From contig JAEUHH010000054.1 of NCBI GenBank assembly GCA_016795505.1, positions 1-43,726 of the forward strand: a stretch of 43,726 nt of DNA. The letters run 5' to 3'. Positions 36,101-43,587 of the stretch are shown here, one piece after another. The stretch's first letter is position 1; the number at the start of each line of letters is the position of its first letter. The translations under genes and the position numbers were made by a program. The notes below the pieces were generated by a model, which searched no databases, was not told where the DNA came from, and was given only the letters and a program-made list of their open reading frames with translations. Origin of the DNA: Verrucomicrobiales bacterium. GTDB lineage: Bacteria > Verrucomicrobiota > Verrucomicrobiia > Verrucomicrobiales > DEV007.

Positions 36101-36658
36101 GCTGCCGGCAGTGGTAAACTGGGTGCCCAAGTTGATCCCTGCGCTGGCGGTCAACGTGTTGGTGGTCCCACCATTGGTCCCCGTGCTGTTCCGTGCAAAG
36201 CCGGCCAGCCAGTCATTGTAGCGAAAATATACCGCCGCCACGTTGATATTGGCCTCAATGCTGTCGGTTCCCGGCAGTGCCAGGAACACCGGAATGTAAT
36301 ATCCGTTTCCCGAGAAATCGATGGCACTCGTGGCATAGAAAAGCCCGGTGGCACTGCCTTTCGCATCGTTGTTCCGACCATTCTCAGTGACAGCGGTCAT
36401 AAAAACCCCGTTGGCAAGGTCGTTCGCCGTACCCGCTGAGATGTAGTAGTCACCGCGATTGGTCGCAGAAGTCACCGAGAAATTCGGTGAGCTCCCGGCG
36501 GCCTTGGTGACGGAGACCGAGGTGGTGTTGTTGTTGGCGTCGTTTTGCACGACATCGATATTTCCAAACTCAGTGGCTTGGCCGAAGAGTCCCGACACGC
36601 TGGCGAGCAGCGCGGTCAGGACCGATAGCGTTGGCAGGTGTAGTTGACGCATTTTCAT
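30131..36658 (-). CDS. Giant secreted phosphoesterase/Ig/LamG protein
   Basis: A 2175-residue exported protein. A signal peptide (about 1-26) precedes a non-recognised region to about 365. Next come a bacterial Ig-like (Big_7-type) domain, a LamG-like domain (about 465-680, ALQFDGVNDYVTMG), three more Ig-like domains, and a calcineurin-type metallophosphoesterase (about 945-1230: DTQFYSE, HMGDMVQNG, GAPGNHDQQ, SHWLIG, GHIHGE). Two more Ig-like domains follow, then a DNRLRE-like beta domain (about 1480-1670), a PKD domain (WDFGDGSPVE), an InlB-like segment (GGWTVNGVP) and a C-terminal beta module from about 1826, shared with the protein at 37962. The phosphoesterase motifs are complete, so it may be active on surface phosphodiesters. 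TPR gene upstream, 22 bp apart. Confidence 0.85.
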   Translation of the reverse strand: MKMRQLHLPTLSVLTALLASVSGLFGQATEFGNIDVVQNDANNNTTSVSVTKAAGSSPNFSVTSATNRGDYYISAGTANDLANGVFMTAVTENGRNNDAKGSATGLFYATSAIDFSGNGYYIPVFLALPGTDSIEANINVAAVYFRYNDWLAGFARNSTGTNGGTTNTLTASAGINLGTQFTTAGSGVFGLNLTSINASHTSQNGILLVNHAKNEDNYAASRANANGSFSMFVRDNGVSGTTNEQDPIAFVYLPASAVGTKLLKAVGRVNSDGTTDVTGGTFTVTKGGVGQWYLSIPGQTHSTGVLMVSPEGGGTNNSDNIVSYQWDSANSRWIIESRDIPTTGAPVLEDGASAAEDMFSFAFFEAPVVPEVEITSPLTGTTTVTPANVTVQASASDGAGGTVTQVEFFVNGISAGVDTLAPYEASLSNLSVGTYAITAKATDNDGYATTSAAVAVTVTLDPGNLPANTALQFDGVNDYVTMGAAPELGAGGPSGNGFTLECWFRKDGVGVTTTSGSGGVTVVPLFSKGRGESDGSNVDCNYIFGLTTGGLLTADFEAFTNGQNYPITATNTPVVNGQWYHAAVTYDGTTGVWTMYLDGVAVGTASAPAGTLPRYDSIQHFGIATAMTSTGAPAGFFAGAIDEVRVWDHARSAVQIAANKDLEILSAPGLKGRFGLNDGIGNTASGTVPGTLTGGPVWIEGASLIVNDPPSVTLTAPADNTSVNAPATLMVTADASDDGDVAKVEFLVDNVPIGEDAEAPYAIALPGLSQGSYVLKARATDDFGATATSSPVNLTVLAPLTTPPSVAITSPAVNATILSGTDIAIAVDASDTDGDVVKVEYFAGATKLGQTTTAPHAFVWTGAPIGGHVLTAKATDNMTATTISEPVSVEVVVNQAPTISLTAPADDAIGAGAGGQVTLTAGVADPESQALNVTFYGRRKTTAPGPDFTLVTLPDTQFYSENNNNRLPQFLSQTNWIVSQKDALNIAFVAHMGDMVQNGDAVQQEWINADSAMDILENPLTTLLTHGIPWGGAPGNHDQQPIGSPDGASLYWNQYFGVSRWAGRPYFGGNFGVNNDNNYQLFSASGMDFIIVNLEYRSSASQAVLDWADALLKAHPDRRAIVTSHWLIGTGNPASWGGQGQAIYDALKDNPNLFLMLCGHIHGEGQRADTFEGRTVHTVLQDYQSRTDGQGGGGSWLRYFVFSPANNTITAKTYRTTTGQYETDADSEFVLPYQMGPGAVPWVPLGTVPVSAGESTATLDWTGLEPQTEYEWYAAVSDGPNSLGSSPRSFTSAANQAPTITLDAPTAGSAVAKPATVDFAATATDPDGAIDRVEFYADDVLIGQAAAEPYEFAWPAISGTHTVFARAIDNQGGATDSTPVTVTVTNPSNGPPTIALTTPVAGSSVPGGMVSLVADAADTDGEIAKVEYFSGTTKIGETVAAPHTFAWSGVNPGQYTVTARATDNDGGVSTRARVAFTALPNGSVDLVQGLNGYTGTQDTYIRSDSAAVDTAYGNDPDVSVDGDDGSPGNAPNQGLLRFDDLIGTGANQIPAGSVVGSATLTLTILDPGSGMTVHRMLTGWSEASTWNSLSSGVQTADVEAVAEPLATFGANDANANVPIGPLSIDITAAVQAWVDGAPNEGVVFIPFLAGTNGIDFHTSESATSSARPRLVVSFVPPTAPVSVDITHQNLSGGTVEFSQTIQGGKAPYSADWDFGDGSPVETAVNPSHVFPHDGPFTVTVSVTDGGGQTAQSVRQVVVGDPYEITPKVKSGGGTVTGGGAVYTGSPTTFTAHAALGYRFGGWTVNGVPAGSGNPLTVTGDPGLAVEALFVKMGGAFAGRVGHETPTHGTSGYFSAKVSTRGVLTGKLIFGGHAYSVPKGVTLLSAQSGVALTSKTGPAAVLTLAEASENMVTGDVSGAPFVLDLVGWSRLSPYPWIGAHTFCLQVDGETQYGYAAAGTRNTGVVTFKGQLADGKKFSSSTYAFADESVPVMGVIKGGIHSFVGTLVSDGTFSPSLLWSGELMHLSSSQADIAYLAEGSLYREPAAGTSILDATSLSARLMQGEVGDALFFDANDLTGALGVRPVDPKAKYMVALGCASLSHPVTLTFAPKSGLLSGRFVHPVTGRAGLIYGAVVQERLNDTGDAVEPGSACGLFITSVRSGSSVTLTPGWLVVAP

Positions 36659-36680
36659 GACAGTAGTGGGAGAGAAAGCT

Positions 36681-37538
36681 TCAGGGAGCAGGCGCGGGTG
36701 CCGCAACCACCGGAGACAGGACGACTTCACCCAAGGCCCGCTGGGCATCCGCGAGCAGCGCAAGATTCTGGGGAGTGCCTCGCTCGAGATTCGGCAGAGA
36801 CTGCAACGCCGCCAGCAACTCGGACCAGGCTTTCTTGGAATCCGCCGGGCGGTCCGCCATTTCCAGAATCCTGGCCCGTTCAGCCAGCCAGGGCTCGGGC
36901 CGAGGCGCCTGCAACTTCAGGGCGTCCACCCGACGAAGAGCCGCATCCCACAATCCCGCAGCCCGCTCGATCTCCAGAACGGTTCGCAACAGTTCCGGAT
37001 CAGCCCCCACTTCACCGACGGCTTCATCCGCAAGTTGACTCGCCTCAAAGACCTCTCCCGCCGCCGCCACCGCGCGGATCTGATCGACGATGACATCGAT
37101 GGTGATCACCGGCATCAGCTTCCTCCCCCGGGTAAGATCGGCCACTGCGCCAACCGCATCAGACATCGCATACCGAAGGCGCCCTCTGGCCACCCAGGCT
37201 AGACCATCGCCCGGGCACTTATCCAAATGATCATCAAACGCCCTCCGGGCCGATTCCATCTGCCCCGCCTGCCACAGCGCCCTGCCTCGCAGGTAGCTGG
37301 TCCGATGGGCTTCGGGCTCGATCGATTCGACAATTTCAATCTCCGCAAGCGCCAGACGCCACTCCTCATGGTCAACATGCGCCCTAGCCAGTTCCAGATG
37401 GAGGGAGGGATTCTCAGGATCGGAGCGGAGTCGATCAACCAAAGCAGAAACCACATCGTGATAGGCTCCATGGCCGCTCCCGAGTTGGGGAAAGGACAAC
37501 AGACAAGCAAATAGCGAAGTGATGCAGAGAACCCTCAC
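36681..37538 (-). CDS. Secreted TPR-repeat protein
   Basis: A 285-residue exported protein. Residues 1-22 are a signal peptide (MRVLCITSLFACLLSFPQLGSG). From about 30 the chain is tetratricopeptide repeats: PSLHLELARAHVDHEEWRLALAEIEI, YLRGRALWQAGQMESARRAF and GLAWVARGRLRYAMSDAVGAV. TPRs bind partner proteins, and the 2175-residue secreted protein is encoded 22 bp downstream on the same strand, so they are probably co-made and may work together. The tail ends in an Ala/Pro run (VVAAPAPAP). No enzyme motif is present. A 13-bp palindrome sits 58 bp upstream. Confidence 0.85.
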   Translation of the reverse strand: MRVLCITSLFACLLSFPQLGSGHGAYHDVVSALVDRLRSDPENPSLHLELARAHVDHEEWRLALAEIEIVESIEPEAHRTSYLRGRALWQAGQMESARRAFDDHLDKCPGDGLAWVARGRLRYAMSDAVGAVADLTRGRKLMPVITIDVIVDQIRAVAAAGEVFEASQLADEAVGEVGADPELLRTVLEIERAAGLWDAALRRVDALKLQAPRPEPWLAERARILEMADRPADSKKAWSELLAALQSLPNLERGTPQNLALLADAQRALGEVVLSPVVAAPAPAP

Positions 37539-37595
37539 GGCGGCACGGTTTAGCCCCTCCCGCTCTCATTCTCCATCTGAGTTCGGCAAACAAAC

Positions 37596-37608
37596 TGTCA
37601 CCGTGACA
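37596..37608. promoter_or_regulatory. Candidate operator TGTCACCGTGACA
   Basis: A perfect 13-base odd palindrome (TGTCAC-C-GTGACA) lies about 58 bp upstream of the TPR gene start, in the 265-bp gap before a small plus-strand ORF. The position and symmetry fit a dimeric regulator site for the TPR/giant-protein operon. No regulator gene is nearby, and a chance palindrome is possible. Confidence 0.35.
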
Positions 37609-37803
37609 ATTTCGAAACGCAGCGTAGAGGACCCCAACTCCGCTCAGTACATTTCGTTTCTCTTCCCAATTCGACCACGCATCTGAAGCCGGTTGGCACG
37701 CCAGTCTTCTGGTGATCGTGGGGCAATTTCTTGACACAACCGGCCTTGAGATTGCCACCCCATCAGTCACCTTGAACGGGCGCAACGAAGTCGCGGTTGA
37801 CCG

Positions 37804-37923
37804 ATGCTGAACGGCCAAATCATCCCCGGACTGACGATCCTGACTTTGATCGGGATCGCTGTGATCATCGTCATCGTCCTCGCCACGATCCGCTCTCGGA
37901 AGCGCAAGCGGAACCGGCGCTGA
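37804..37923 (+). CDS. 39-residue single-span membrane peptide
   Basis: A short ORF of 39 codons encodes one very hydrophobic helix (about 10-28, LTILTLIGIAVIIVIVLAT) followed by a strongly basic tail (RSRKRKRNRR). The charges favour an N-out, C-in topology or a sorting-tail-like segment. No clear ribosome binding site lies before the ATG. It is convergent with the beta-helix gene, which ends 38 bp away. The composition is distinctive enough to list, but translation is unproven and a chance ORF is possible. Confidence 0.4.
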   Translation: MLNGQIIPGLTILTLIGIAVIIVIVLATIRSRKRKRNRR

Positions 37924-37961
37924 TTAGACCTTTCGTCCTGAATCTCACCGGCTCGGCTCCG

Positions 37962-40900
37962 CTAATTTGCCCCCCATTCCACCGAGGCCCTCTCGCCAGC
38001 GGGGCCAGGATACTGGCCATAGGCCCGGTTCGCCTTGCGGAGGATGACGCCGGCATGGCGGATGATCGCGGGGCGGCCATTCACGACCGTTTGAAAGGCG
38101 CCGCTGTAAAACCCGTTCACCGGATCGATCCGCAGCGACATCGGCGGCGTCACCCGCGGGGTCACGATATGATTCGGCTCGAGGGTGAACACCCAATCGT
38201 CGGGCTCGGGCGCGTAAAGGCCGTCGCCAAAGATCATCCGGGCATTGTCGGAACCATTCGCGAGGTTCAGCACGCGCTCACCCACGGCGGGGCGCACGTG
38301 CAGGCAGGCTTCCAGGCCCACCGTGCCATCGATCGCCGCACCGACCTCCCAGTGCAGCGGGCCATCGACATCGGAGCCGGCGAGGTCGCGATGTTGCAGC
38401 CACCCGCTCAGCGAACCCGCACCCCGGTTGAGCAGGGCGAGCAGCGGCATTTCCCCCGCCGCGGACAGGCCGGAGGCGGCGGCAAAGGGCGTGCCATTCC
38501 CTGCCACTCCGGAAACGCTCACCGCCCCGGTGGTCGCAATGGTCATGATGCCATAGCCATGGGCCTGGGGCAGACCGCTCATCGCGACGGCCGGCAGCAC
38601 GAAGGGATAACGACCCGCCTGAGGCGCGGGATTGGTCCGGCTCCACGGCACCCGCTCCAGGCGGACGGTGGCATCCACGGCCGGCGTGAGCAGCGAGGCA
38701 TCGGCCTTGAGGGTGCCGGAAAGGCTGTCCCCCACTCCGGGCTGGTCCATGTCGAGTTCCAGCGTGAGCGGCGTAGTGCCCCGGCGCGCCAGGGCGAGCA
38801 CGCCACCATCGCCCGTGAGCGGATCAAAGACTCCCCGAAAACCCTGACGCACGCCTCCGAGCACCAGCACCCCGGAATAGGCTCCGGATGGCGCCAGTGT
38901 CAGGGAAAGGAGCGCACGGGTCGCATGATCGGCCACCGGCTCGGTGCCCAGGCCCCAGTAAACGCCCGCGGTTTTCGTGAACAGTGTGTCCACCACGATC
39001 GCCAGCCGCCGCGAGGTGCGGTTGCCGGAGGCATCGCGCGCCCAGATCGTGATCCACCAAGTACCCGCCGCCTGCGGGGTGCCGGTCAGCAGGCGCGTCC
39101 CGGCATTCCAGGACAGCCCCGGCGGCAGCGCCCCGCTGAGTCCCCATTCCGACGCGGGACCATTGGTGACGAGCGGAAAAAAGGACAGCCCGTTCGCCAC
39201 CGTGCCGCGGATGGTGTCGTGTTGAGCGATGGCGATGCGTCCCGGCTGGGCAGGCATCAGGGTCACGCGGCCGGCGGCGTCCGATCCGGGATAGTAGCCC
39301 ACCGCGCGGTTTTGCCGCCGCAGAAAGACCCCGCCGAAAGGCCGCCGGATCGCTTTCGGCCCGGAAAAGTCGAGAAAACTGCCGCCGAACAGGCCGTTTG
39401 CCGCCCGCGTCGCCATCACGATGCCACTGGCGCCGGGAAACAGCGCCCGGCTGGCGGCGTCGAGGGTGAAAAGACTGTCGCCCGGCGCGGGATCGATGTC
39501 GGCGGGGCCAAACAACGCCAGCGCATTGTCCGCCGCGTTCGCCACCGTCAGCAGCCGCTCGCCCACCACCGGCGTCGCATGCCGCGAGCCCACCAGCGGA
39601 GCCTGGCCGGTGAAACCGCCGGGATAGAGCGCCTCGGCGGCATTACCGGCTTTGTGCCAGTGAAAGGGGCCATGCGCATCGTTCGTGCCGTCGTTGCCGA
39701 GCGTGACGACTCCGCTCAGCCAGCCGCCCGCCGGATAGGGACGGCCGCAGACGAAAAAACGCCCGTCCCGTGTCACAGCGCCACTTTGCTTGATGGCTCG
39801 ACCATCGGGCAGTTGCAGCGAAAACACCGCCAGTCCCTTGGCCGGCACGGAAAGGTGCCCATAGCCTGACGCCTGAGGCAGGCCCGAGCCAGCCGTCGGC
39901 TCTAGTCCCAGCGTGAAAAGGCCGGCGTGGGGATTCGGCACGCCGGCCACCGCCCCCCCGACGACCGGTGAATCGAGCGCTCCCGCCTCGACGCTTCCCG
40001 TCACCGGTAGATCAGCATCGCTGAAATCAATCTCCAGCGTGACCACGAGCGGATCCAAGCCGGTCCGGGCGATCGGAGGAAGTGTAACCCGGCCCGCCGT
40101 GTCGCATTGCCCCGACAGATTGTAACGACGCAGGCCGTGGATCAGCACGCCGGTCAGGCGGAGCCGGGCATCGACCTGAAACGCCAGCAGGCCGCGCAGA
40201 TCATCATCCGTCGCCGCCGGAGCGAACAGCCCGGTGAACGCCGCCCCGCTGGCGATCGCAGCCGGCGCCGAGATCGTCGCCGAGATCTCCGCCGAGAAAG
40301 CCGACGGCGTCCCGTCGCGCAGTGCCCGAATTCGGTAGCGGTAAACCGAGCCCGGCTGGCCCGTGGCATCCACATGCTGGCGGGCATCGGCCGGCAGATT
40401 GACCAGGGTCGAAAAAGCCCCCGTTCCCGCTGCCCGCTGAATCTCAAAGCCGGTGTGATCCGCCCCGCTCATCGCCCAACTCATCGGCACGGTCGTCTGC
40501 GGTGTGTTGCGTTGGTAATCAAAACCCGTCGGTGCGCCCGGCGGAGCCACGGCGAACTCATACGCTCCGAGATCGACCCGGCCATTCACGACGCGGGCAT
40601 TCCCTGCGGCATCGGTTTCCCCCGAGGCGGCCACGAAGCCTGGATCGCCCCGATCGATCGGGTAGGCACCCGGCAGCAACGCGAAGTTTTCCGAGCCCAC
40701 GGGATCGGTGAGACCGGCCTGGCTTTCCACCGCCACCTGAAAAAACAAGCCGCCGTCGAGTTCATCCGGCACATTGGCGCCGGGATTGTAGTTCACATTC
40801 CGCCAGTAGAACTTCGCACCCGCCTGTCCTGCGGGATGGCAGTAAAGATTGTAGTCGAACACATTCCCGGTGTTCACCGTGAACGCATTGCCGATCATCA

Positions 40901-42083
40901 GCGACTGGGCGCCGGCGACGATCAGGTTGTGGGTGAACACGGAGTTCCGCACATCGTGCTGCAGCACGATCTCCCCGCTGTAGGTGGCGTCGGTGTCGTT
41001 CCGCCACAGCGTGTTGTGGGTGAAGGAGCAGTCTTCCACGTAGCCGCGGTTCGTGTCATAGCCGCCCGTGAAAATACCGCCCATGTGATTGAGCCACAGC
41101 ACATTGTCCCGCACCCGGATGCGGCTGGCCGCCCGACCGGCGTGCTCACTGGCGATCTCGATGCCGATGTTGCACCGGTGTACCCGGTTGCGCTCGATCA
41201 CGATGTCCGCGCCGCCATCGACATAGATCCCCGCCGCCGAGCGTCCGCCACCGTAGGCCGGGTTGGCGATCGTATCGATGTCGTGGACGAGATTGTCCGA
41301 GACCGTGCCGTTGCGCGCCCGGTCCAGCGCCGCATTGCCGATGGTGCCCTCGTAGCCGATCAGATCGATCCCGATGTTGTTGCAGTGGTGGACATGGTTC
41401 TCGCTGATCAGAAAGCCCGAGACATTCCCATTCAGCACCATCGCCTCGCTGTTTCCCAGCACCAGATCGCGCAACTCATTGCGCCGGATCGTCAGTTGGG
41501 TCACTCCGCCCGTCGTATCGCCGTAGCAGGCGATGCCGTGGGCATTGCCATTGTTGTGATTCGTCGCGATCGAGTGGATCAGGTTGTCCTCGATGGTGAG
41601 ATTCGCACAGGTGCCCGAGAGGTAGATGCCCGAGGGCGTGATGCTCTGGGTCGAGGTGCTGAAATTCCGGATCTCAAAGCCGCGAAACACCAGATGGCTG
41701 CATTGGTAGAATTCCACCAAAGCCGACGCGTTCGACGTGACCGTCAGCGTCGAACCGTCGATGACCGGCGACTCCCCTGCCGCCGCCTCGAACACCGCCG
41801 GACTGGCCAGCGAGCCGGCTTTGGCAAAAAAGCCCACCTGCTCCCGATAGACCCCGGTGCGCACCTTGATCGTCACCCCGGGAGCGATCGCATTCGCCGC
41901 CCGTTGCAGCGTCCGCCACGGAGCCAGCGCCGATCCTGAGGCGTTGTCATTGCCCGTCGGACTCACGTAGTAGTCAACCGCCCCCGCCAACCCGCCGCCC
42001 AGCAGCCACAGGCCGAGGAAAGCCGCCCCACACCGGCGGGGCAACCCGGCGAAGCGGGCGGGACTGTGGCTGAAACGGGACAT
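37962..42083 (-). CDS. Giant secreted parallel beta-helix protein with two C-terminal modules
   Basis: A 1373-residue exported protein. Residues 1-36 are a signal peptide. YYVSPTGNDNASGSALAPW (about 38-56) starts a DUF1565/right-handed beta-helix domain (to about 500) with recurring N-x-I/V-x-x-N and IYVDGG patterns, typical of polysaccharide lyases and hydrolases. Residues about 520-600 resemble a fibronectin- or Ig-like domain. Two copies of a large beta module follow, about 615-990 and 1040-1373, separated by a putative-Ig (LTGTPQAAG) domain. Both modules have a G-x-F-G-G/S-F segment and an RAVGYYPG or RAYGQYPG ending. Substrate is probably an extracellular glycan, with no catalytic residues assigned. 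The gene starts 245 bp from the divergent thioredoxin-like gene. Confidence 0.88.
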   Translation of the reverse strand: MSRFSHSPARFAGLPRRCGAAFLGLWLLGGGLAGAVDYYVSPTGNDNASGSALAPWRTLQRAANAIAPGVTIKVRTGVYREQVGFFAKAGSLASPAVFEAAAGESPVIDGSTLTVTSNASALVEFYQCSHLVFRGFEIRNFSTSTQSITPSGIYLSGTCANLTIEDNLIHSIATNHNNGNAHGIACYGDTTGGVTQLTIRRNELRDLVLGNSEAMVLNGNVSGFLISENHVHHCNNIGIDLIGYEGTIGNAALDRARNGTVSDNLVHDIDTIANPAYGGGRSAAGIYVDGGADIVIERNRVHRCNIGIEIASEHAGRAASRIRVRDNVLWLNHMGGIFTGGYDTNRGYVEDCSFTHNTLWRNDTDATYSGEIVLQHDVRNSVFTHNLIVAGAQSLMIGNAFTVNTGNVFDYNLYCHPAGQAGAKFYWRNVNYNPGANVPDELDGGLFFQVAVESQAGLTDPVGSENFALLPGAYPIDRGDPGFVAASGETDAAGNARVVNGRVDLGAYEFAVAPPGAPTGFDYQRNTPQTTVPMSWAMSGADHTGFEIQRAAGTGAFSTLVNLPADARQHVDATGQPGSVYRYRIRALRDGTPSAFSAEISATISAPAAIASGAAFTGLFAPAATDDDLRGLLAFQVDARLRLTGVLIHGLRRYNLSGQCDTAGRVTLPPIARTGLDPLVVTLEIDFSDADLPVTGSVEAGALDSPVVGGAVAGVPNPHAGLFTLGLEPTAGSGLPQASGYGHLSVPAKGLAVFSLQLPDGRAIKQSGAVTRDGRFFVCGRPYPAGGWLSGVVTLGNDGTNDAHGPFHWHKAGNAAEALYPGGFTGQAPLVGSRHATPVVGERLLTVANAADNALALFGPADIDPAPGDSLFTLDAASRALFPGASGIVMATRAANGLFGGSFLDFSGPKAIRRPFGGVFLRRQNRAVGYYPGSDAAGRVTLMPAQPGRIAIAQHDTIRGTVANGLSFFPLVTNGPASEWGLSGALPPGLSWNAGTRLLTGTPQAAGTWWITIWARDASGNRTSRRLAIVVDTLFTKTAGVYWGLGTEPVADHATRALLSLTLAPSGAYSGVLVLGGVRQGFRGVFDPLTGDGGVLALARRGTTPLTLELDMDQPGVGDSLSGTLKADASLLTPAVDATVRLERVPWSRTNPAPQAGRYPFVLPAVAMSGLPQAHGYGIMTIATTGAVSVSGVAGNGTPFAAASGLSAAGEMPLLALLNRGAGSLSGWLQHRDLAGSDVDGPLHWEVGAAIDGTVGLEACLHVRPAVGERVLNLANGSDNARMIFGDGLYAPEPDDWVFTLEPNHIVTPRVTPPMSLRIDPVNGFYSGAFQTVVNGRPAIIRHAGVILRKANRAYGQYPGPAGERASVEWGAN

Positions 42084-42327
42084 GCGCGGACAATGGCGGA
42101 AAAAGGAAAAGCCGACCGGAAAGACACCGCCTCCGGCACGGGAATCTCAATCTAGCATTTTTAAAAGCTGTAAAAAGTAACAAAAACCCATCATGAGACG
42201 GATGGTCGCGCCCTTATCATCACGAAAAAAGATGCCTTTTTGTGAAAATGGCGGAAAAATGTCCCCAGCAGGCGCTCTGCCGCCATCGGCCGGCGCCTGG
42301 AGCTACCACTCGCCCCTCCTCGACCCC

Positions 42328-43080
42328 ATGAAACCCCGCACCTCCTCCGGCACCTTCGCCATCACTGCGGCCCTCGCCCTGCTGACGGCTGCCAGCCTCA
42401 CCATCGCCCAGGCCGAAAGCCGGCAATGGACCAACCGCGACGGCAAATCGCTGACCGGCGAACTGAAAGCCGTCAACGGCGACCAGGCCACCCTCCTCAT
42501 CGGCGGCCGGCAGTTCGACATCGCCATCGCCACCCTCTCGGATGCCGACCAGGCCTTCATCAAGGAATGGCAGGCCACCGCCGCGACCCAGGCCGATCCC
42601 GCCAAAGCCTACGACACGCCCGTGATGAAGGCCCTGGAGGGCAATCTGCTCAAGTTGGAGGGCCGTCGCCTCTCCGATTTCGCCCTCGCCTCGCCTGAGA
42701 AGATCGAAGTCATCGCCTTTTACTCCTCCGCCTCCTGGTGCGGTCCCTGCCATGCCTTCACGCCGAACCTCAGCCGGGCCTACGAGAGCCTGAAGAAAAA
42801 GTACGACAACTTCGAGCTCGTCCTGCTCTCCGCCGACCAGGACAAAGGCGCTTGGGATGAATACGTGAAGGAATACCGCATGCCCTTCCCCGTCCTCGAC
42901 CACGACGCCGGGCGCGACGCCTCCGCGCTGAGGGCGGGCAAAAACGCCAATTTCATCCCCGCCATCCACATCCTCGCCCGCGACGGCACTGTGCTCGACG
43001 ACGCGAGCGGCGGCGCCTCGGCCAGCCTGCGCAAGTTGGAGGAGATCCTCAAGGAACGCGCCGAGAAGAAGGACACCTGA
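42328..43080 (+). CDS. Secreted thioredoxin-like protein with SHD1-like domain
   Basis: A 250-residue exported protein. Residues 1-29 are a signal peptide. Residues about 32-80 (RQWTNRDGKSLTGELKAVN ... ATLSDADQAFIKEW) look like an SLA1-homology domain 1, common in exported proteins of these phyla. Residues about 100-245 form a thioredoxin/nucleoredoxin-type domain with the redox motif WCGPC at 137-141 and a cis-Pro segment NFIPAIHIL. It may reduce or form disulfides in exported proteins, or transfer electrons to cytochromes. The ATG at 42328 opens the signal peptide; an upstream in-frame ATG at 42193 gives an unlikely extension. Confidence 0.85.
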   Translation: MKPRTSSGTFAITAALALLTAASLTIAQAESRQWTNRDGKSLTGELKAVNGDQATLLIGGRQFDIAIATLSDADQAFIKEWQATAATQADPAKAYDTPVMKALEGNLLKLEGRRLSDFALASPEKIEVIAFYSSASWCGPCHAFTPNLSRAYESLKKKYDNFELVLLSADQDKGAWDEYVKEYRMPFPVLDHDAGRDASALRAGKNANFIPAIHILARDGTVLDDASGGASASLRKLEEILKERAEKKDT

Positions 43081-43115
43081 GAGGGCGTCCCTTTTCCCCC
43101 GGAGAGCGGGGCGTT

Positions 43116-43295
43116 TCACGCGGCGGATCGTTCGCGCGCATCGAGACAACCGGCTTCCACCCGGCCGGACTCCCGGCAGCGGAGCAGTTGCACGTGCACG
43201 CGGATCAGATTCCGCGCTTCCTCCCGCACCAGCGGATTCCGGCTGTGGCGCCGGCCCCACTGGGAGCGGATGATCTGGCGGACTTTGTCACTCAT
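43116..43295 (-). CDS. Small hypothetical protein
   Basis: A 59-residue ORF from the ATG at 43295. The chain (MSDKVRQIIRSQWGRR ... REEARNLIRVHVQLLRCRES) is basic and could form an amphipathic helix. There is no recognised family and no clear ribosome binding site. It is convergent with the thioredoxin-like gene, 35 bp away. The codon use looks plausible for a gene, but it could be chance. Confidence 0.35.
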   Translation of the reverse strand: MSDKVRQIIRSQWGRRHSRNPLVREEARNLIRVHVQLLRCRESGRVEAGCLDARERSAA

Positions 43296-43419
43296 GGTCG
43301 TCGAGAGGTCGGTGGCCGAAGCCGGAGGCATCGGTAAAAGGGAATACGCTCCCCGGAGCCCCCGGCTTACAAAATTCTTTGCCGTTCGACTCCCCGGTGT
43401 GACCGGATATGCGGCACCG

Positions 43420-43470
43420 TTTCCGATCAAACTCTGTTCGATCGGCGATGATACCCTGTTGCATCGGAAA
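43420..43470. repeat. Dispersed palindromic element, copy D
   Basis: TTTCCGATCAAACTCTGTTC is matched by the reverse complement of ATGATACCCTGTTGCATCGG, with GATCGGCGATG at the centre and TTTCCGAT / ATCGGAAA at the ends. It is the fourth copy in this window and lies between a small ORF and the partial glycosyltransferase. Confidence 0.8.
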
Positions 43471-43587
43471 CCCGGGTGACGGCAAATCGACTTGCGCCGC
43501 CCATGGCCGGGAATTACCTGTTCGCGCCGTGCCGCCGGGGACTTTGAAGCCGGCGGAATTCCGCGTCGGAGCCCGCCCAACCGGTCG

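Noticed and set aside
37797-39869. 690-codon plus-strand frame opposite the beta-helix gene
   Set aside because: Arg/Gly/His-rich composition typical of antisense frames. The minus-strand gene has a signal peptide and clear domain repeats.
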